Below the pieces are notes generated by a model. The model worked only from the letters and a program-made list of their open reading frames with translations, had not been told where the DNA came from and searched no databases. The translations under genes were made by a program, and so were the position numbers. From positions 72,001 to 136,000 of the forward strand of contig CAYSSJ010000006.1 in NCBI GenBank assembly GCA_964433675.1: 64,000 nt of DNA, in the 5' to 3' direction. Source of the stretch: CAYSSJ01 sp964433675. Lineage in GTDB: Bacteria; Cloacimonadota; Cloacimonadia; Cloacimonadales; TCS61. Each line of letters starts with the position of its first letter. Position 1 is the stretch's first letter. Shown in pieces: positions 24,676-33,898 of the stretch.

Positions 24676-27600
24676 ATGTTTGAAAAAAGCAAAGTTATGA
24701 AAGGATTGATTCTCAACCGGAAATTCATAAAAAATTATGAGAGTATCAGCGAGTGCAAAAATGCCTCCGGCAGATTGGATTGTGCTGATCCTCAAAAGCT
24801 TAGCAAAGTGATCCATAAGATCAATCGGCAAAAAGAAGCTGAACATAGCCAAACTTATCGACCGGGGGAATTGCAGGCGATTATCATCTTAAATTCTATC
24901 AACAGATATATCTTCAGGAAATTTGCTCATACACTCTATCCGGAATTCTCAGATACATTTATCAAAAGGCTCGAAACTGATGCAAGGGGAGCATTAGAAA
25001 GATTAGCGCGTCGGTTTAAAGATAATTTTGTACCTTTCGATGGAATAGAAAAACCAATCGGGATCATAGAAGAAGCAATTCTGCTCAATGTGTTGAGCGA
25101 TAACAAGGCAGCTGCTCGCTATTGCGAACTTTTCGATGGCACCTTATTGGAAGAATCGAAAGATTATCAGAAACTGCTCACCTCTTTCGAACTTAGCTGC
25201 GATAGCTATCCATTACCGAATTCAAAAGAGAAGAATCTGATTGCTTTTCTGAAGAAACCTGCCAAACTCTATCCGGACTCACTGCTTCATCAGCTCAAGT
25301 ATATCAGTAGCAACTGGACAGAAATGCTCGAAGATTTCTTGGATGATATCCTTAAAAGAATCGACCTTTTACAAGAGGAGGAGAAAACTCGTTTCGCCGG
25401 TCCTGCTGCAGCGCAGTCTTACACTTTTTCAGATGAAGAAGAGGCGAGCGAAAATTTTTCTGAGGACAAAAATTGGATGCCCCGCTTGGTGATGTTAGCC
25501 AAGAGTACTTATGTTTGGCTCAGTCAGCTTAGACGTAAGTATCAACGCTCTATTTATCATCTGGACGATATACCGGAAGAGGAGTTAGCTCTACTTGCCA
25601 AGCATGGCTTTACGGGTTTGTGGCTTATTGGTATCTGGGAACGTAGTGCTACCTCTGCCAAGATCAAACGTCTGATGGGTGACCATGATGCTATCGCTTC
25701 TGCTTATTCTCTGAAGAATTATCGAGTTGCCGAAGCTTTGGGCGGAGAAGCTGCCATGAACAGACTCAAAGAGAAGGCAGCCCGCTATAATATCCGCATC
25801 GCCTGTGATATGGTTCCCAATCATACCGGTTTGGATTCCGACTGGATGATCGATCACCCGGACTGGTTTCTGCAACTCGATCATTCACCTTTCCCTTCCT
25901 ACACATTTTCCAAACATAATCTCTCCGAACATGAAGATATCGAGGTCTATCTCGAAGATAAATATTATGATAGGTCAGATGCAGCGGTAGTATTTAAGTA
26001 TTATGATCATAGAGATAACAGAACCAGATATATCTACCATGGGAATGATGGTACTCATATGCCTTGGAATGATACAGCTCAATTGAATTATCTCAAAGAG
26101 GAAGTAAGAGAAGCTGTTATCCACACAATCGTCGAAATTGCCAAAAGCTTTCCGATCATCCGTTTCGATGCTGCAATGACACTGGCGAAAAAGCATTACC
26201 AGCGACTTTGGTTCCCACAGCCCGGCAGCGGTGGCGATATACCATCCCGCTCTCAGTTTTCTATGAGCAAAGAGGAATTCGCTAAACTTATGCCTGCTGA
26301 ATTTTGGAGACAAGTGGTGGATAGAATTGCTCTCGAAGCACCGGACACATTGCTGCTGGCAGAAGCATTTTGGATGATGGAAGGTTATTTCGTTCGCACA
26401 CTCGGAATGCATCGAGTGTACAACAGTGCATTTATGAATATGCTCAAAGAGGAAGATAATGCCAAATACAGAAAATCGATCTATAATATCTTAAACTATA
26501 ACCCGGAAATCCTGAAGAGATTTGTTAACTTTATGAGCAATCCGGATGAAGAGACAGCGATCGAGCAATTCGGTGTGGATGATAAATACTTTGGTGTCTG
26601 CATCCTCATGTGCACAATGCCCGGTTTACCGATGTTCGCCCACGGACAGATAGAAGGATTAAAAGAACGCTATGGGATGGAATACAAAGAACCACAGTGG
26701 GATGAATCAGAAAATCGACCTTTGATCGTAAGACACAAAACAGAGATATTTCCGCTTCTGAAAAAACGATATCTCTTTGCTGAAGTGAATGATTTCGTCC
26801 TCTACGATTTTATCACCGCCAGTGGAGCAGTTAACGAAAATGTCTTTGTCTATTCGAACAACTATGAGAATGAAGCTGCCTTGGTAGTTTACAACAACAA
26901 ATATGAACAAGCTTCCGGAAAGCTCCATATTGCATATAGATACAGAAAAGATGATAATGGTAACCTAATCAAAACTTCTATCGACATAGCAAAAGCCTTG
27001 AAGCTGGATAATAATCCTAATTGTTATGCTATTTTCAGAGATAATATCTCCGGATTGGAATATCTGAAAAACTGTAAGGATCTACATCAAAGTGGTATCT
27101 TCCTAGATTTGAAGGCTTTTAAATATTTCGTCTTTGCAGATATTCGCCAAGTATATGATGAGAACGGGCAATATAGCGAACTGGCACATCATTTGAGTGG
27201 TGGAGGCATACCCAGTATCAGTAAAGCTATCAAGCGGAAGAATTTCAAGCCGCTTCTGAGAAGATTCACCGCTCTTATCTCCAAAGAAACCACCAAAAAA
27301 CTACTCGAACTAAAAAGTGCTAAAACGGGTATGATGAAACATTTTGAAGCTGAGATGTGTATCCGGATAATTGACTTTTTGGATGAAATGGAGAAAAAGA
27401 TATCTTTTGAAGTTTCTAAGGAAGATATTTACGAAAAAATCAGTCATAATATGATAACTTGGTTGCAAAATGATCACATCGATCTGCTTGGGAAAAGACT
27501 CTCTGGCAAATTAGCGGATTGTAAAACCCTACGGATACTTACACTCTATTGGATTTATCTGCATCCCATCGCTGAGTATAGTAGCTCAGCTAGCGATAAT

Positions 27601-28041
27601 ATTCTCTCCGATTTGCTTCTTGATGAGCTCATAGAGCAAAACATAGTCGAAATGAAATTGAATATCGAATCAAAAATCGCCCCACTTACTTTGAGTGTTC
27701 TCCTCCAATATGGCAGCTTGGGAGATAGAATCATGGATAGACCTATTCATGTAATTGCCAAAGAATTATTTGATGACTCCAATATCCGGCGAATAATCAG
27801 AGCCCATACTTACGAAGACAAACTCTGGTTTCATTATGAATCTTTGCAATTCTTCTTATCGTTACTCACTATTGTGAATTTGATCAATATCATGCAGAAA
27901 CATAAACCATCCAAAGCAAAAAGAATGAGCGGTAAATATCGAATTTTTATCAAACAACTTCTAACTGCCATAGAACGTTCCGATTATCAGATCCCAAAAA
28001 TTATCGAGCAATTGGAGAAAGGTAAAAACAATGCAAAATGA
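24676..28041 (+). CDS. Very long GH13 alpha-amylase family protein
   Basis: About 1121 residues. The GH13 barrel occupies roughly residues 280-680: YHLDDIPEEELALLAKHGFTGLWLIG, CDMVPNHTG, nucleophile Asp498 in IIRFDAAM, acid/base Glu563 in LLLAEAFW, and NFMSNPDEETA in place of the usual HD motif near 640, so the third catalytic Asp is present but its preceding His is replaced. The first ~280 residues are helical and unlike known carbohydrate-binding modules; the last ~300 residues are also helical and unrecognised. No signal peptide. It lies between a glucan phosphorylase and glycogen synthase and probably acts on intracellular glucan; specificity is unknown. The start is uncertain: ATG at 24676 follows the upstream stop closely without a clear RBS; Met at 24697 is an alternative. 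Confidence 0.8.
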   Translation: MFEKSKVMKGLILNRKFIKNYESISECKNASGRLDCADPQKLSKVIHKINRQKEAEHSQTYRPGELQAIIILNSINRYIFRKFAHTLYPEFSDTFIKRLETDARGALERLARRFKDNFVPFDGIEKPIGIIEEAILLNVLSDNKAAARYCELFDGTLLEESKDYQKLLTSFELSCDSYPLPNSKEKNLIAFLKKPAKLYPDSLLHQLKYISSNWTEMLEDFLDDILKRIDLLQEEEKTRFAGPAAAQSYTFSDEEEASENFSEDKNWMPRLVMLAKSTYVWLSQLRRKYQRSIYHLDDIPEEELALLAKHGFTGLWLIGIWERSATSAKIKRLMGDHDAIASAYSLKNYRVAEALGGEAAMNRLKEKAARYNIRIACDMVPNHTGLDSDWMIDHPDWFLQLDHSPFPSYTFSKHNLSEHEDIEVYLEDKYYDRSDAAVVFKYYDHRDNRTRYIYHGNDGTHMPWNDTAQLNYLKEEVREAVIHTIVEIAKSFPIIRFDAAMTLAKKHYQRLWFPQPGSGGDIPSRSQFSMSKEEFAKLMPAEFWRQVVDRIALEAPDTLLLAEAFWMMEGYFVRTLGMHRVYNSAFMNMLKEEDNAKYRKSIYNILNYNPEILKRFVNFMSNPDEETAIEQFGVDDKYFGVCILMCTMPGLPMFAHGQIEGLKERYGMEYKEPQWDESENRPLIVRHKTEIFPLLKKRYLFAEVNDFVLYDFITASGAVNENVFVYSNNYENEAALVVYNNKYEQASGKLHIAYRYRKDDNGNLIKTSIDIAKALKLDNNPNCYAIFRDNISGLEYLKNCKDLHQSGIFLDLKAFKYFVFADIRQVYDENGQYSELAHHLSGGGIPSISKAIKRKNFKPLLRRFTALISKETTKKLLELKSAKTGMMKHFEAEMCIRIIDFLDEMEKKISFEVSKEDIYEKISHNMITWLQNDHIDLLGKRLSGKLADCKTLRILTLYWIYLHPIAEYSSSASDNILSDLLLDELIEQNIVEMKLNIESKIAPLTLSVLLQYGSLGDRIMDRPIHVIAKELFDDSNIRRIIRAHTYEDKLWFHYESLQFFLSLLTIVNLINIMQKHKPSKAKRMSGKYRIFIKQLLTAIERSDYQIPKIIEQLEKGKNNAK

Positions 28042-29590
28042 GAATCAGAATACGATCATCGATGAACTCTCGAAGGAGTATCATTCTTTGGTGCGAACTA
28101 AAACGAAACCGAGGATAATGATCTGTACACCGGAGATTACCGAGCTACCGGAAGGTATGGGCAATGCAGCCAACTTAGTCTCTGCCAAAGGTGGAGGTTT
28201 GGGAGATATTTCAGCCAGTTTGATCCGTTATCTGGCAGATAATAAAGATTTCGAGCTGCATGTAGTACTGCCCAAATATGACAATCGTATCAAACATATG
28301 GCTAGGATCACGAACAGGCAAATCGACCGCTTGGCTATCATTCTATCCGGTAAAGGTATTCATCTGATCAACGATAGTTCATTTTCTTACATTTTCGATC
28401 CCTATGAAGAGAATAAGTATCATACTCGCATCAGAAGAGCTATGGCACTAAACCGCGAAGTGATAAACTACCTTCTCGATAGTGTCGAACCGGATATTGT
28501 ACACTGTAATGACTGGATGACAGCCCTCATCCCTGCTGCTGCAAAAGCAAAGGGAATCAAGTCTCTGTTTACCTTGCACAATATCTTTACTGAGAAGCAG
28601 ACTTTGATGGATATCGAGCTCAGCGGGATGAAACCATTCGATTTTGCTCAGTGGCTTTATTTCGAAGATTTTCCCGGCGACCTCAAAAAAGAATGGGAAA
28701 GAATCTTCACTACTAACAAAGTTGACTTGACTGCCTCAGGTATCTATGCTGCCGATATTTTCAATACAGTTAGCGAGACATTTCTCGAGGAACTGGTTAA
28801 TAACTACTTTGATGATATAGTACCCCCGGCAATCTATCGAGTCATTCGTGAGAAATGGGAACAAGGCAGAGCATATGGCATACTGAATGCTCCCAATGAT
28901 ATGATCCACCCAGAGATCAGTCATAATATAATAAACTACAATGTCGGTAATGTAATGGAAAAGAAATTGGAGAATAAGATCCGTTTTCAGAAGATGATGG
29001 GACTCCCTGCCGAGCCGGAGGTGCCGTTATTCTTCTGGCCAAACAGATTGTACTATCAGAAAGCTCCTGAGATACTTATTGATAACATAAACTTTTTTCT
29101 ATCCAAATATGAGATGCAAATTGCTGTTGTTGCCAATGGAGATAGCAAATTGGAGAAGAAATTGGCAGAATTGACAGAAAAACACACACGCCTATCCTAC
29201 AAAAAATTCAACGAAGAGCTTAGCGGTATTGGTAAAGCAGCTGCAGATTTCATTTTGATGCCCTCTCGTTATGAACCTTGTGGATTGCCTCAGATGGAAG
29301 CTATCCGATTTGGTACACTCCCGATCGTAAGAGCTACCGGTGGTTTGAAAGACACTATTCAGCATCTCGATTGGCATTCTGATAGTGGTAATGGATTTGT
29401 ATTTGAAATCGCGGACAAAGCTGGATTGGAATATGGGATAAAGGAAGCGATCTCCTTTTACAAATTACCTCACGAGATCAAGAAAAAGCAAATTCAGCGC
29501 ATTATGGTAGAATCTTTGGAAAAATACAATCTAAAGAAGACAGCGGAGAAATATCTTAATTTGTACGAGAAACTATTGCAAGAGGGATAA
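28031..29590 (+). CDS. glgA: Glycogen synthase (GT5)
   Basis: A 519-residue starch/glycogen synthase. The nucleotide-sugar binding KxGGL motif is at Lys53 to Leu57 (SAKGGGLGDISASL); other landmarks are HCNDWMTALIPAAAK, TLHNIF, and the C-terminal ILMPSRYEPCGLPQMEAIRFGTLPIVRATGGLKDT. The core domain is preceded by about 26 extra residues. It adds glucose from ADP- or UDP-glucose to the growing chain. Its start overlaps the upstream GH13 gene by 11 bp (RBS GGAGAAAGG), so synthesis and breakdown genes share one transcript. Confidence 0.93.
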   Translation: MQNENQNTIIDELSKEYHSLVRTKTKPRIMICTPEITELPEGMGNAANLVSAKGGGLGDISASLIRYLADNKDFELHVVLPKYDNRIKHMARITNRQIDRLAIILSGKGIHLINDSSFSYIFDPYEENKYHTRIRRAMALNREVINYLLDSVEPDIVHCNDWMTALIPAAAKAKGIKSLFTLHNIFTEKQTLMDIELSGMKPFDFAQWLYFEDFPGDLKKEWERIFTTNKVDLTASGIYAADIFNTVSETFLEELVNNYFDDIVPPAIYRVIREKWEQGRAYGILNAPNDMIHPEISHNIINYNVGNVMEKKLENKIRFQKMMGLPAEPEVPLFFWPNRLYYQKAPEILIDNINFFLSKYEMQIAVVANGDSKLEKKLAELTEKHTRLSYKKFNEELSGIGKAAADFILMPSRYEPCGLPQMEAIRFGTLPIVRATGGLKDTIQHLDWHSDSGNGFVFEIADKAGLEYGIKEAISFYKLPHEIKKKQIQRIMVESLEKYNLKKTAEKYLNLYEKLLQEG

Positions 29591-29598
29591 AACTCTCT

Positions 29599-30024
29599 CT
29601 ACCGCACTGTTTCATAACCCATCTTACACCATTCTGCCAAACCATTATGCATGTGATATATCCTTTTGAATCCTAATTCTCGGAAGATAGGCAAACTTCT
29701 CCGAGACCGTTTCCCGGTTCGAGAATAGATCAACAGAGTATTTTCCCGATCCATTTCTTTCAATCCATTGGGAAAATTTTTGAAATAATCGACTAAGATC
29801 GCTCCTTCGATACGACCGTTCATATACTCACCATAAGTGCGGATATCCACTATCACTATCTTGGTAGAATCTTGTTCTATCAACTCTTTCGCATCTTCTG
29901 CCGATATATCGAGGATCATTGTCTCAGATTGCGATTGTATCATGGCTTCTGTTTCACTATGCGATGAAACTATTGTAAGGAAAACTATGGTTAATACCGC
30001 TGATATACGCCTAAAAGTAAACAT
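29599..30024 (-). CDS. Exported rhodanese-like protein lacking the catalytic cysteine
   Basis: About 141 residues with a signal peptide (to about residue 27) and a single rhodanese domain: IVIVDIRTYGEYMNGRIEGAILVDY, then LLIYSRTGKRSRRSLPIFRELGFKRIYHMHNGLAEW. The active-site loop reads SRTGKR instead of CRTGNR, so the catalytic Cys is Ser (about residue 101) and sulfurtransferase activity is not expected. A binding or regulatory role is possible. The longest frame starts with GTG at 30030, but ATG at 30022-30024 has GGAG 5 nt upstream. It ends 8 bp from the convergent glgA stop. Confidence 0.85.
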   Translation of the reverse strand: MFTFRRISAVLTIVFLTIVSSHSETEAMIQSQSETMILDISAEDAKELIEQDSTKIVIVDIRTYGEYMNGRIEGAILVDYFKNFPNGLKEMDRENTLLIYSRTGKRSRRSLPIFRELGFKRIYHMHNGLAEWCKMGYETVR

Positions 30025-30063
30025 GTTCACTCCATCCCCTTTTTTATATTACTATATGTTAAT

Positions 30064-31161
30064 CTAATTAGCCCAATTATGCAAAAATTTTACCAATCCC
30101 TTTTTTGAGGGGGTACTCCCATAGCGGACATAATATCCTGACATCCCGGTAGCTACGATCAGACATTGCTGTTCAGATAGTCCGTTTTGCCAAGCATAGC
30201 ATAATCCCGCATTGAATTTATCACCCGCACCGGTAGTTGATTTCGGAGTTTCAGTATAAGGTCCGCCTTGCCACCAAATTCCATTTTTTGTAGCTAATGC
30301 AGCCCCATTGATCGGATGAATGACAATGCCTCCCAGATTCAATCTGCTTCTTATTCTGCCGGCTCTCTCCGGGATATTAGCTTCCGATATATTTAAGACA
30401 TCAGAGATTGCTATCGATTCTTGATTATTCATCCCCAAGACAACCGAAGTATGAAATTGCAAGTCGGAGAGAAATTCTAGAATGCCGGCAATATCCGCTG
30501 CTGATCTCTTATTTGGATCTGCTAGGTCAAAGAAAAAAACCGGTCTCTCTTTTTTATCCATCTTCTCGATCATTTTTTTTAGTACTGACAAAATAGAAGG
30601 CAGGTTAGCGAGCATAGTCCAATTCGTAACAGCCACCAGATCCGCTTGTTTCAATATATTTTTGAGTTCCGCTTCTGAAAGCTGCTTTGCTAGGTTATTC
30701 CAACTTACCTCTTTGAGCTGTTCCATTTTGCCCATCATCAATTTACCATCGTAAAACTCCAAAGCGATGGTATTTCCCGGATCGCTGATTGAGATGAATT
30801 GATCGGTTTTTTGGGTAAACTCCGAAAAGATAGGATGGACCTTCGTTTTCCCCAGAGCTCCGATATAGAAAACTGTTGAGCCCAGATTTAGCATACCGGC
30901 TGCCAGCAGCGGACCATTACCACCCATTCTCATCTGTTTGGTGATCAACTCGATATTGGTGCTCTGTTTAGAGGCTCGCCCAATCCGCTCGGCATAGTCC
31001 GAAATGGTCTTGATCCGAGTATATGAATCTATGTCCTGCCGTTTATCGACGACATGACAGATCTCATCCACAAAGCCGTCGAACCCACAGAGAATAGATG
31101 TCTCTTTCTCAGTCTGTTCGATCATTTCCGCCGTTTTTATGATCTCTGTTCTATTATTCAT
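30064..31161 (-). CDS. PfkB family carbohydrate kinase
   Basis: A 365-residue ribokinase-fold protein. The N-terminal CGFDGFVDEI, the GGNGPLLAAGMLNLGSTVFYIGALG segment and the C-terminal STTGAGDKFNAGLCYA motif, whose Asp is the catalytic base, are present. The sugar substrate is not evident; position among alpha-glucan genes is compatible with a hexose or sugar phosphate. It is transcribed divergently from malQ with a 144-bp gap, and ends 40 bp before the rhodanese gene on the same strand. Confidence 0.85.
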   Translation of the reverse strand: MNNRTEIIKTAEMIEQTEKETSILCGFDGFVDEICHVVDKRQDIDSYTRIKTISDYAERIGRASKQSTNIELITKQMRMGGNGPLLAAGMLNLGSTVFYIGALGKTKVHPIFSEFTQKTDQFISISDPGNTIALEFYDGKLMMGKMEQLKEVSWNNLAKQLSEAELKNILKQADLVAVTNWTMLANLPSILSVLKKMIEKMDKKERPVFFFDLADPNKRSAADIAGILEFLSDLQFHTSVVLGMNNQESIAISDVLNISEANIPERAGRIRSRLNLGGIVIHPINGAALATKNGIWWQGGPYTETPKSTTGAGDKFNAGLCYAWQNGLSEQQCLIVATGMSGYYVRYGSTPSKKGLVKFLHNWAN

Positions 31162-31247
31162 ACCTTTACCTTATATTGGGGTGAAAAGTTACATTGATGT
31201 TTTTTTTGTCAAAACAAATCTTGAGCGAGAAATAGTTAAGATAGACA

Positions 31248-31276
31248 TTGACAATAAGTGAACATCCCAACATATG
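31248..31276 (+). promoter_or_regulatory. Probable promoter of malQ
   Basis: TTGACA (31248-31253), 17-nt spacer, then CATATG (31271-31276), which matches the -10 consensus at three of six positions. It lies 30 bp before the malQ start codon. Confidence 0.45.
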
Positions 31277-31305
31277 AGAACGAAAGAGAAATGAGGTAGA
31301 AAAAC

Positions 31306-32775
31306 ATGAATTTTTCACGATCTGGTGGTATATTGTTGCATGTCTCATCACTGCCGGGAAATCAAGGGATTGGTTCACTCAGCAAAGATGCTTATAGATG
31401 GATTGATTTTTTGGCGGATTCGGGAACAAAACTCTGGCAGATATGCCCGTTGGGTCCGATCGGGTATGGCAATTCTCCCTATCAGACCTACTCCGCTTTT
31501 GCCGGCAATCCCTATTTTATAGATATCGAAGCACTATATGAGCTTGGGTTATTATCCCAAAAGCAAAGCTTTGATACTGATTTTGCCGCCCATAAAGTGG
31601 ATTATGATAAAGTAATAACTATGAAAAACAAGTTATTGAGATCAGCTTTTCAGAATTTCACCAAAGACGAAGATTATCTTTCTTTTGAAGAGAATGAATC
31701 ATACTGGCTTACCGATTATGCTCTATTTATGTCACTGAAAGAACATTTCGACGGTAAAAGCTGGAGCGAATGGCCCGATGATATCAGACTGAGAGAATCT
31801 GCAGCTATCGAAAAATACAAAAAGTTACTTTCTCAAATAATAGACTACCATAAATTTTTACAGTATCTTTTTTTGAAGCAATGGCAAGATTTGCATAGTT
31901 ATGCTGGTGAGAAGGGGATTCAAATCATCGGCGATATACCTATCTTTGTTTCTTATGATAGCGTGGAAGCATGGTCAAAGCCGGAGATGTTTCTGTTCGA
32001 TACCGATCGCAAACCGATCGTAATTGCCGGTGTACCTCCGGATTACTTCAGTGATACCGGTCAACTCTGGGGTAATCCATTATATGATTGGGAATATATG
32101 CGATCGGAAAATTTTGCTTGGTGGATCAAAAGATTCGAGCACATGATGAAACTGACAGATATAACCCGCATAGACCATTTTAGAGGATTTGCTGCCTATT
32201 GGGCTATCCCCTATGGTGACGAAACAGCTGAGAACGGCAAATGGCAGCCGGTTCCCGGCGAGGAGTTTTTTGAATCCTTAGAAGAAAAACTGGGGAAATT
32301 GCCGATCATTGCCGAAGATCTGGGGTATATTACCGAAGATGTTCATCAGCTTAGGAATAAATTCGACCTGCCCGGCATGAAAGTGCTTCAATTTGCCTTT
32401 ACCGATATGGATAATGCTTATCTTCCACATCACTATCCGGAGAACTGCGTCGTTTACACCGGCACACATGACAATGACACACTATGTAGTTGGTACAAAT
32501 CCCTGTCAGAAAAAGAGAAAAGCTTTGTGCACGAATACATAGATTACAACGAGGATGAAGATATCTGTTGGCAGCTAATTCGGTTAGCTTGGCAGTCCCG
32601 CGCAGATATAGCTATTGCTCCGATTCAAGATTTTCTCTGCCTCGATAATTGGGGCAGAATGAACAAACCGGGGACAGTGGAAGATAATTGGCAATGGCGA
32701 TTGGAGGAGAAATATCTGAGCGATGAACTAAGTAAAAGGATAGAAGATTTGAATAAAAGCTCGGGAAGGATATAA
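31306..32775 (+). CDS. malQ: 4-alpha-glucanotransferase (GH77, amylomaltase)
   Basis: A 489-residue GH77 enzyme of the bacterial MalQ type. It begins RSGGILLHVSSLPGNQGIGSL and continues with WQICPLGPIGYGNSPYQTYSAFAGNP; the catalytic region shows TRIDHFRGFAAYWAIP (nucleophile Asp) and LPIIAEDLGYITEDV (acid/base Glu/Asp), then YTGTHDNDT. It disproportionates maltodextrins, releasing glucose and longer chains that feed the phosphorylase. Its stop is one base from that of the convergent malK. Confidence 0.97.
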   Translation: MNFSRSGGILLHVSSLPGNQGIGSLSKDAYRWIDFLADSGTKLWQICPLGPIGYGNSPYQTYSAFAGNPYFIDIEALYELGLLSQKQSFDTDFAAHKVDYDKVITMKNKLLRSAFQNFTKDEDYLSFEENESYWLTDYALFMSLKEHFDGKSWSEWPDDIRLRESAAIEKYKKLLSQIIDYHKFLQYLFLKQWQDLHSYAGEKGIQIIGDIPIFVSYDSVEAWSKPEMFLFDTDRKPIVIAGVPPDYFSDTGQLWGNPLYDWEYMRSENFAWWIKRFEHMMKLTDITRIDHFRGFAAYWAIPYGDETAENGKWQPVPGEEFFESLEEKLGKLPIIAEDLGYITEDVHQLRNKFDLPGMKVLQFAFTDMDNAYLPHHYPENCVVYTGTHDNDTLCSWYKSLSEKEKSFVHEYIDYNEDEDICWQLIRLAWQSRADIAIAPIQDFLCLDNWGRMNKPGTVEDNWQWRLEEKYLSDELSKRIEDLNKSSGRI

Positions 32776-32776
32776 T

Positions 32777-33874
32777 TTATTTATTCACCCCATAGGTAGC
32801 ACATTCACCACTTTCTTTATCGAAGAAGTGAAGTTGTGCTGCATCAAAACTAAGATGGATAGTATCGCCATATTCCAATGTCATCCGAGATTCTATCCGA
32901 CATAGTATCCTAACTTCATGAACCATACAATTGATAATAATCTCATTCCCCATAGGTTCGACTACTTCGACAATTGCTTTGATATCACCTTGTTGCTTAT
33001 TTGGTTTCACATTCTCCGGTCGGATACCCAAGACTATTTTTTTATCAATATATTTGGACAAAACTTCTTTATAAAAATCGGGGATTTTTTCTTTGATCCC
33101 TTTTACCACAAAATACATATCATCTTTTTTTTCTATTTTCCCTTCGATGAAGTTCATTGCCGGACTTCCTATAAATCCGGCTACAAAGAGATTTTTGGGG
33201 TTATCGTAAAGATTCAAAGGAGTATCCACTTGCTGGATAATACCATCATCCATCACAGATATTCTGTCCCCCATTGTCATAGCCTCTACTTGATCATGAG
33301 TAACATATACCATAGTAGTTTTTAGCTGTTTCTGAAGTTTGCTAATCTCTGCTCGCATCTGTACCCGCAGTTTAGCATCCAGATTGGAGAGTGGTTCGTC
33401 GAAAAGAAATACTTTTGGTTTGCGTACGATTGCTCGCCCAAGTGCTACTCTTTGTCTCTGCCCACCTGAGAGAGCTTTCGGTTTTCGATCCAAAAGGGCA
33501 GACAATCCTAAGATACCGGCAGCTTCATCTACCAGTTTCTTGATCTCATCTTTTGGAATTTTTCTCAATTTCAGACCATAAGCCAGATTGTCATATACCG
33601 TCATGTGGGGATACAAAGCATAGTTTTGGAACACCATAGCGATATCACGATCTTTGGGTTGAACATTATTGATCAATCGCTCACCGATAAATATCTCACC
33701 ACTTGTGACCTCTTCCAAACCTGCTATCATCCTCAGAGTAGTCGATTTGCCACAACCAGATGGTCCTACCAATACCATGAATTCCTGATCATCTATCTTC
33801 AAATCCAGATCTTTGACCACATGAACATCTTTGTCGAATACTTTATTCACTTTCTTGAATATTACCTCTGCCAT
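32777..33874 (-). CDS. malK: ABC transporter ATP-binding protein (MalK/UgpC/MsmX type)
   Basis: A 365-residue ATPase of the carbohydrate-uptake CUT1 class. Walker A is GPSGCGKST (residues 37-45), signature LSGGQ (135-139), Walker B VFLFDEP with Asp159/Glu160, plus the switch His in VYVTHDQ. A C-terminal regulatory OB-type (TOBE) domain covers about 240-365 (GIRPENV). It energises MalF/MalG import of maltodextrins. Last gene of the mal operon, 24 bp after the DOMON-like gene; single ATPases of this type often serve several sugar transporters. Confidence 0.93.
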   Translation of the reverse strand: MAEVIFKKVNKVFDKDVHVVKDLDLKIDDQEFMVLVGPSGCGKSTTLRMIAGLEEVTSGEIFIGERLINNVQPKDRDIAMVFQNYALYPHMTVYDNLAYGLKLRKIPKDEIKKLVDEAAGILGLSALLDRKPKALSGGQRQRVALGRAIVRKPKVFLFDEPLSNLDAKLRVQMRAEISKLQKQLKTTMVYVTHDQVEAMTMGDRISVMDDGIIQQVDTPLNLYDNPKNLFVAGFIGSPAMNFIEGKIEKKDDMYFVVKGIKEKIPDFYKEVLSKYIDKKIVLGIRPENVKPNKQQGDIKAIVEVVEPMGNEIIINCMVHEVRILCRIESRMTLEYGDTIHLSFDAAQLHFFDKESGECATYGVNK

Positions 33875-33898
33875 TTTTGCTCTCTCCTAACTGATATT

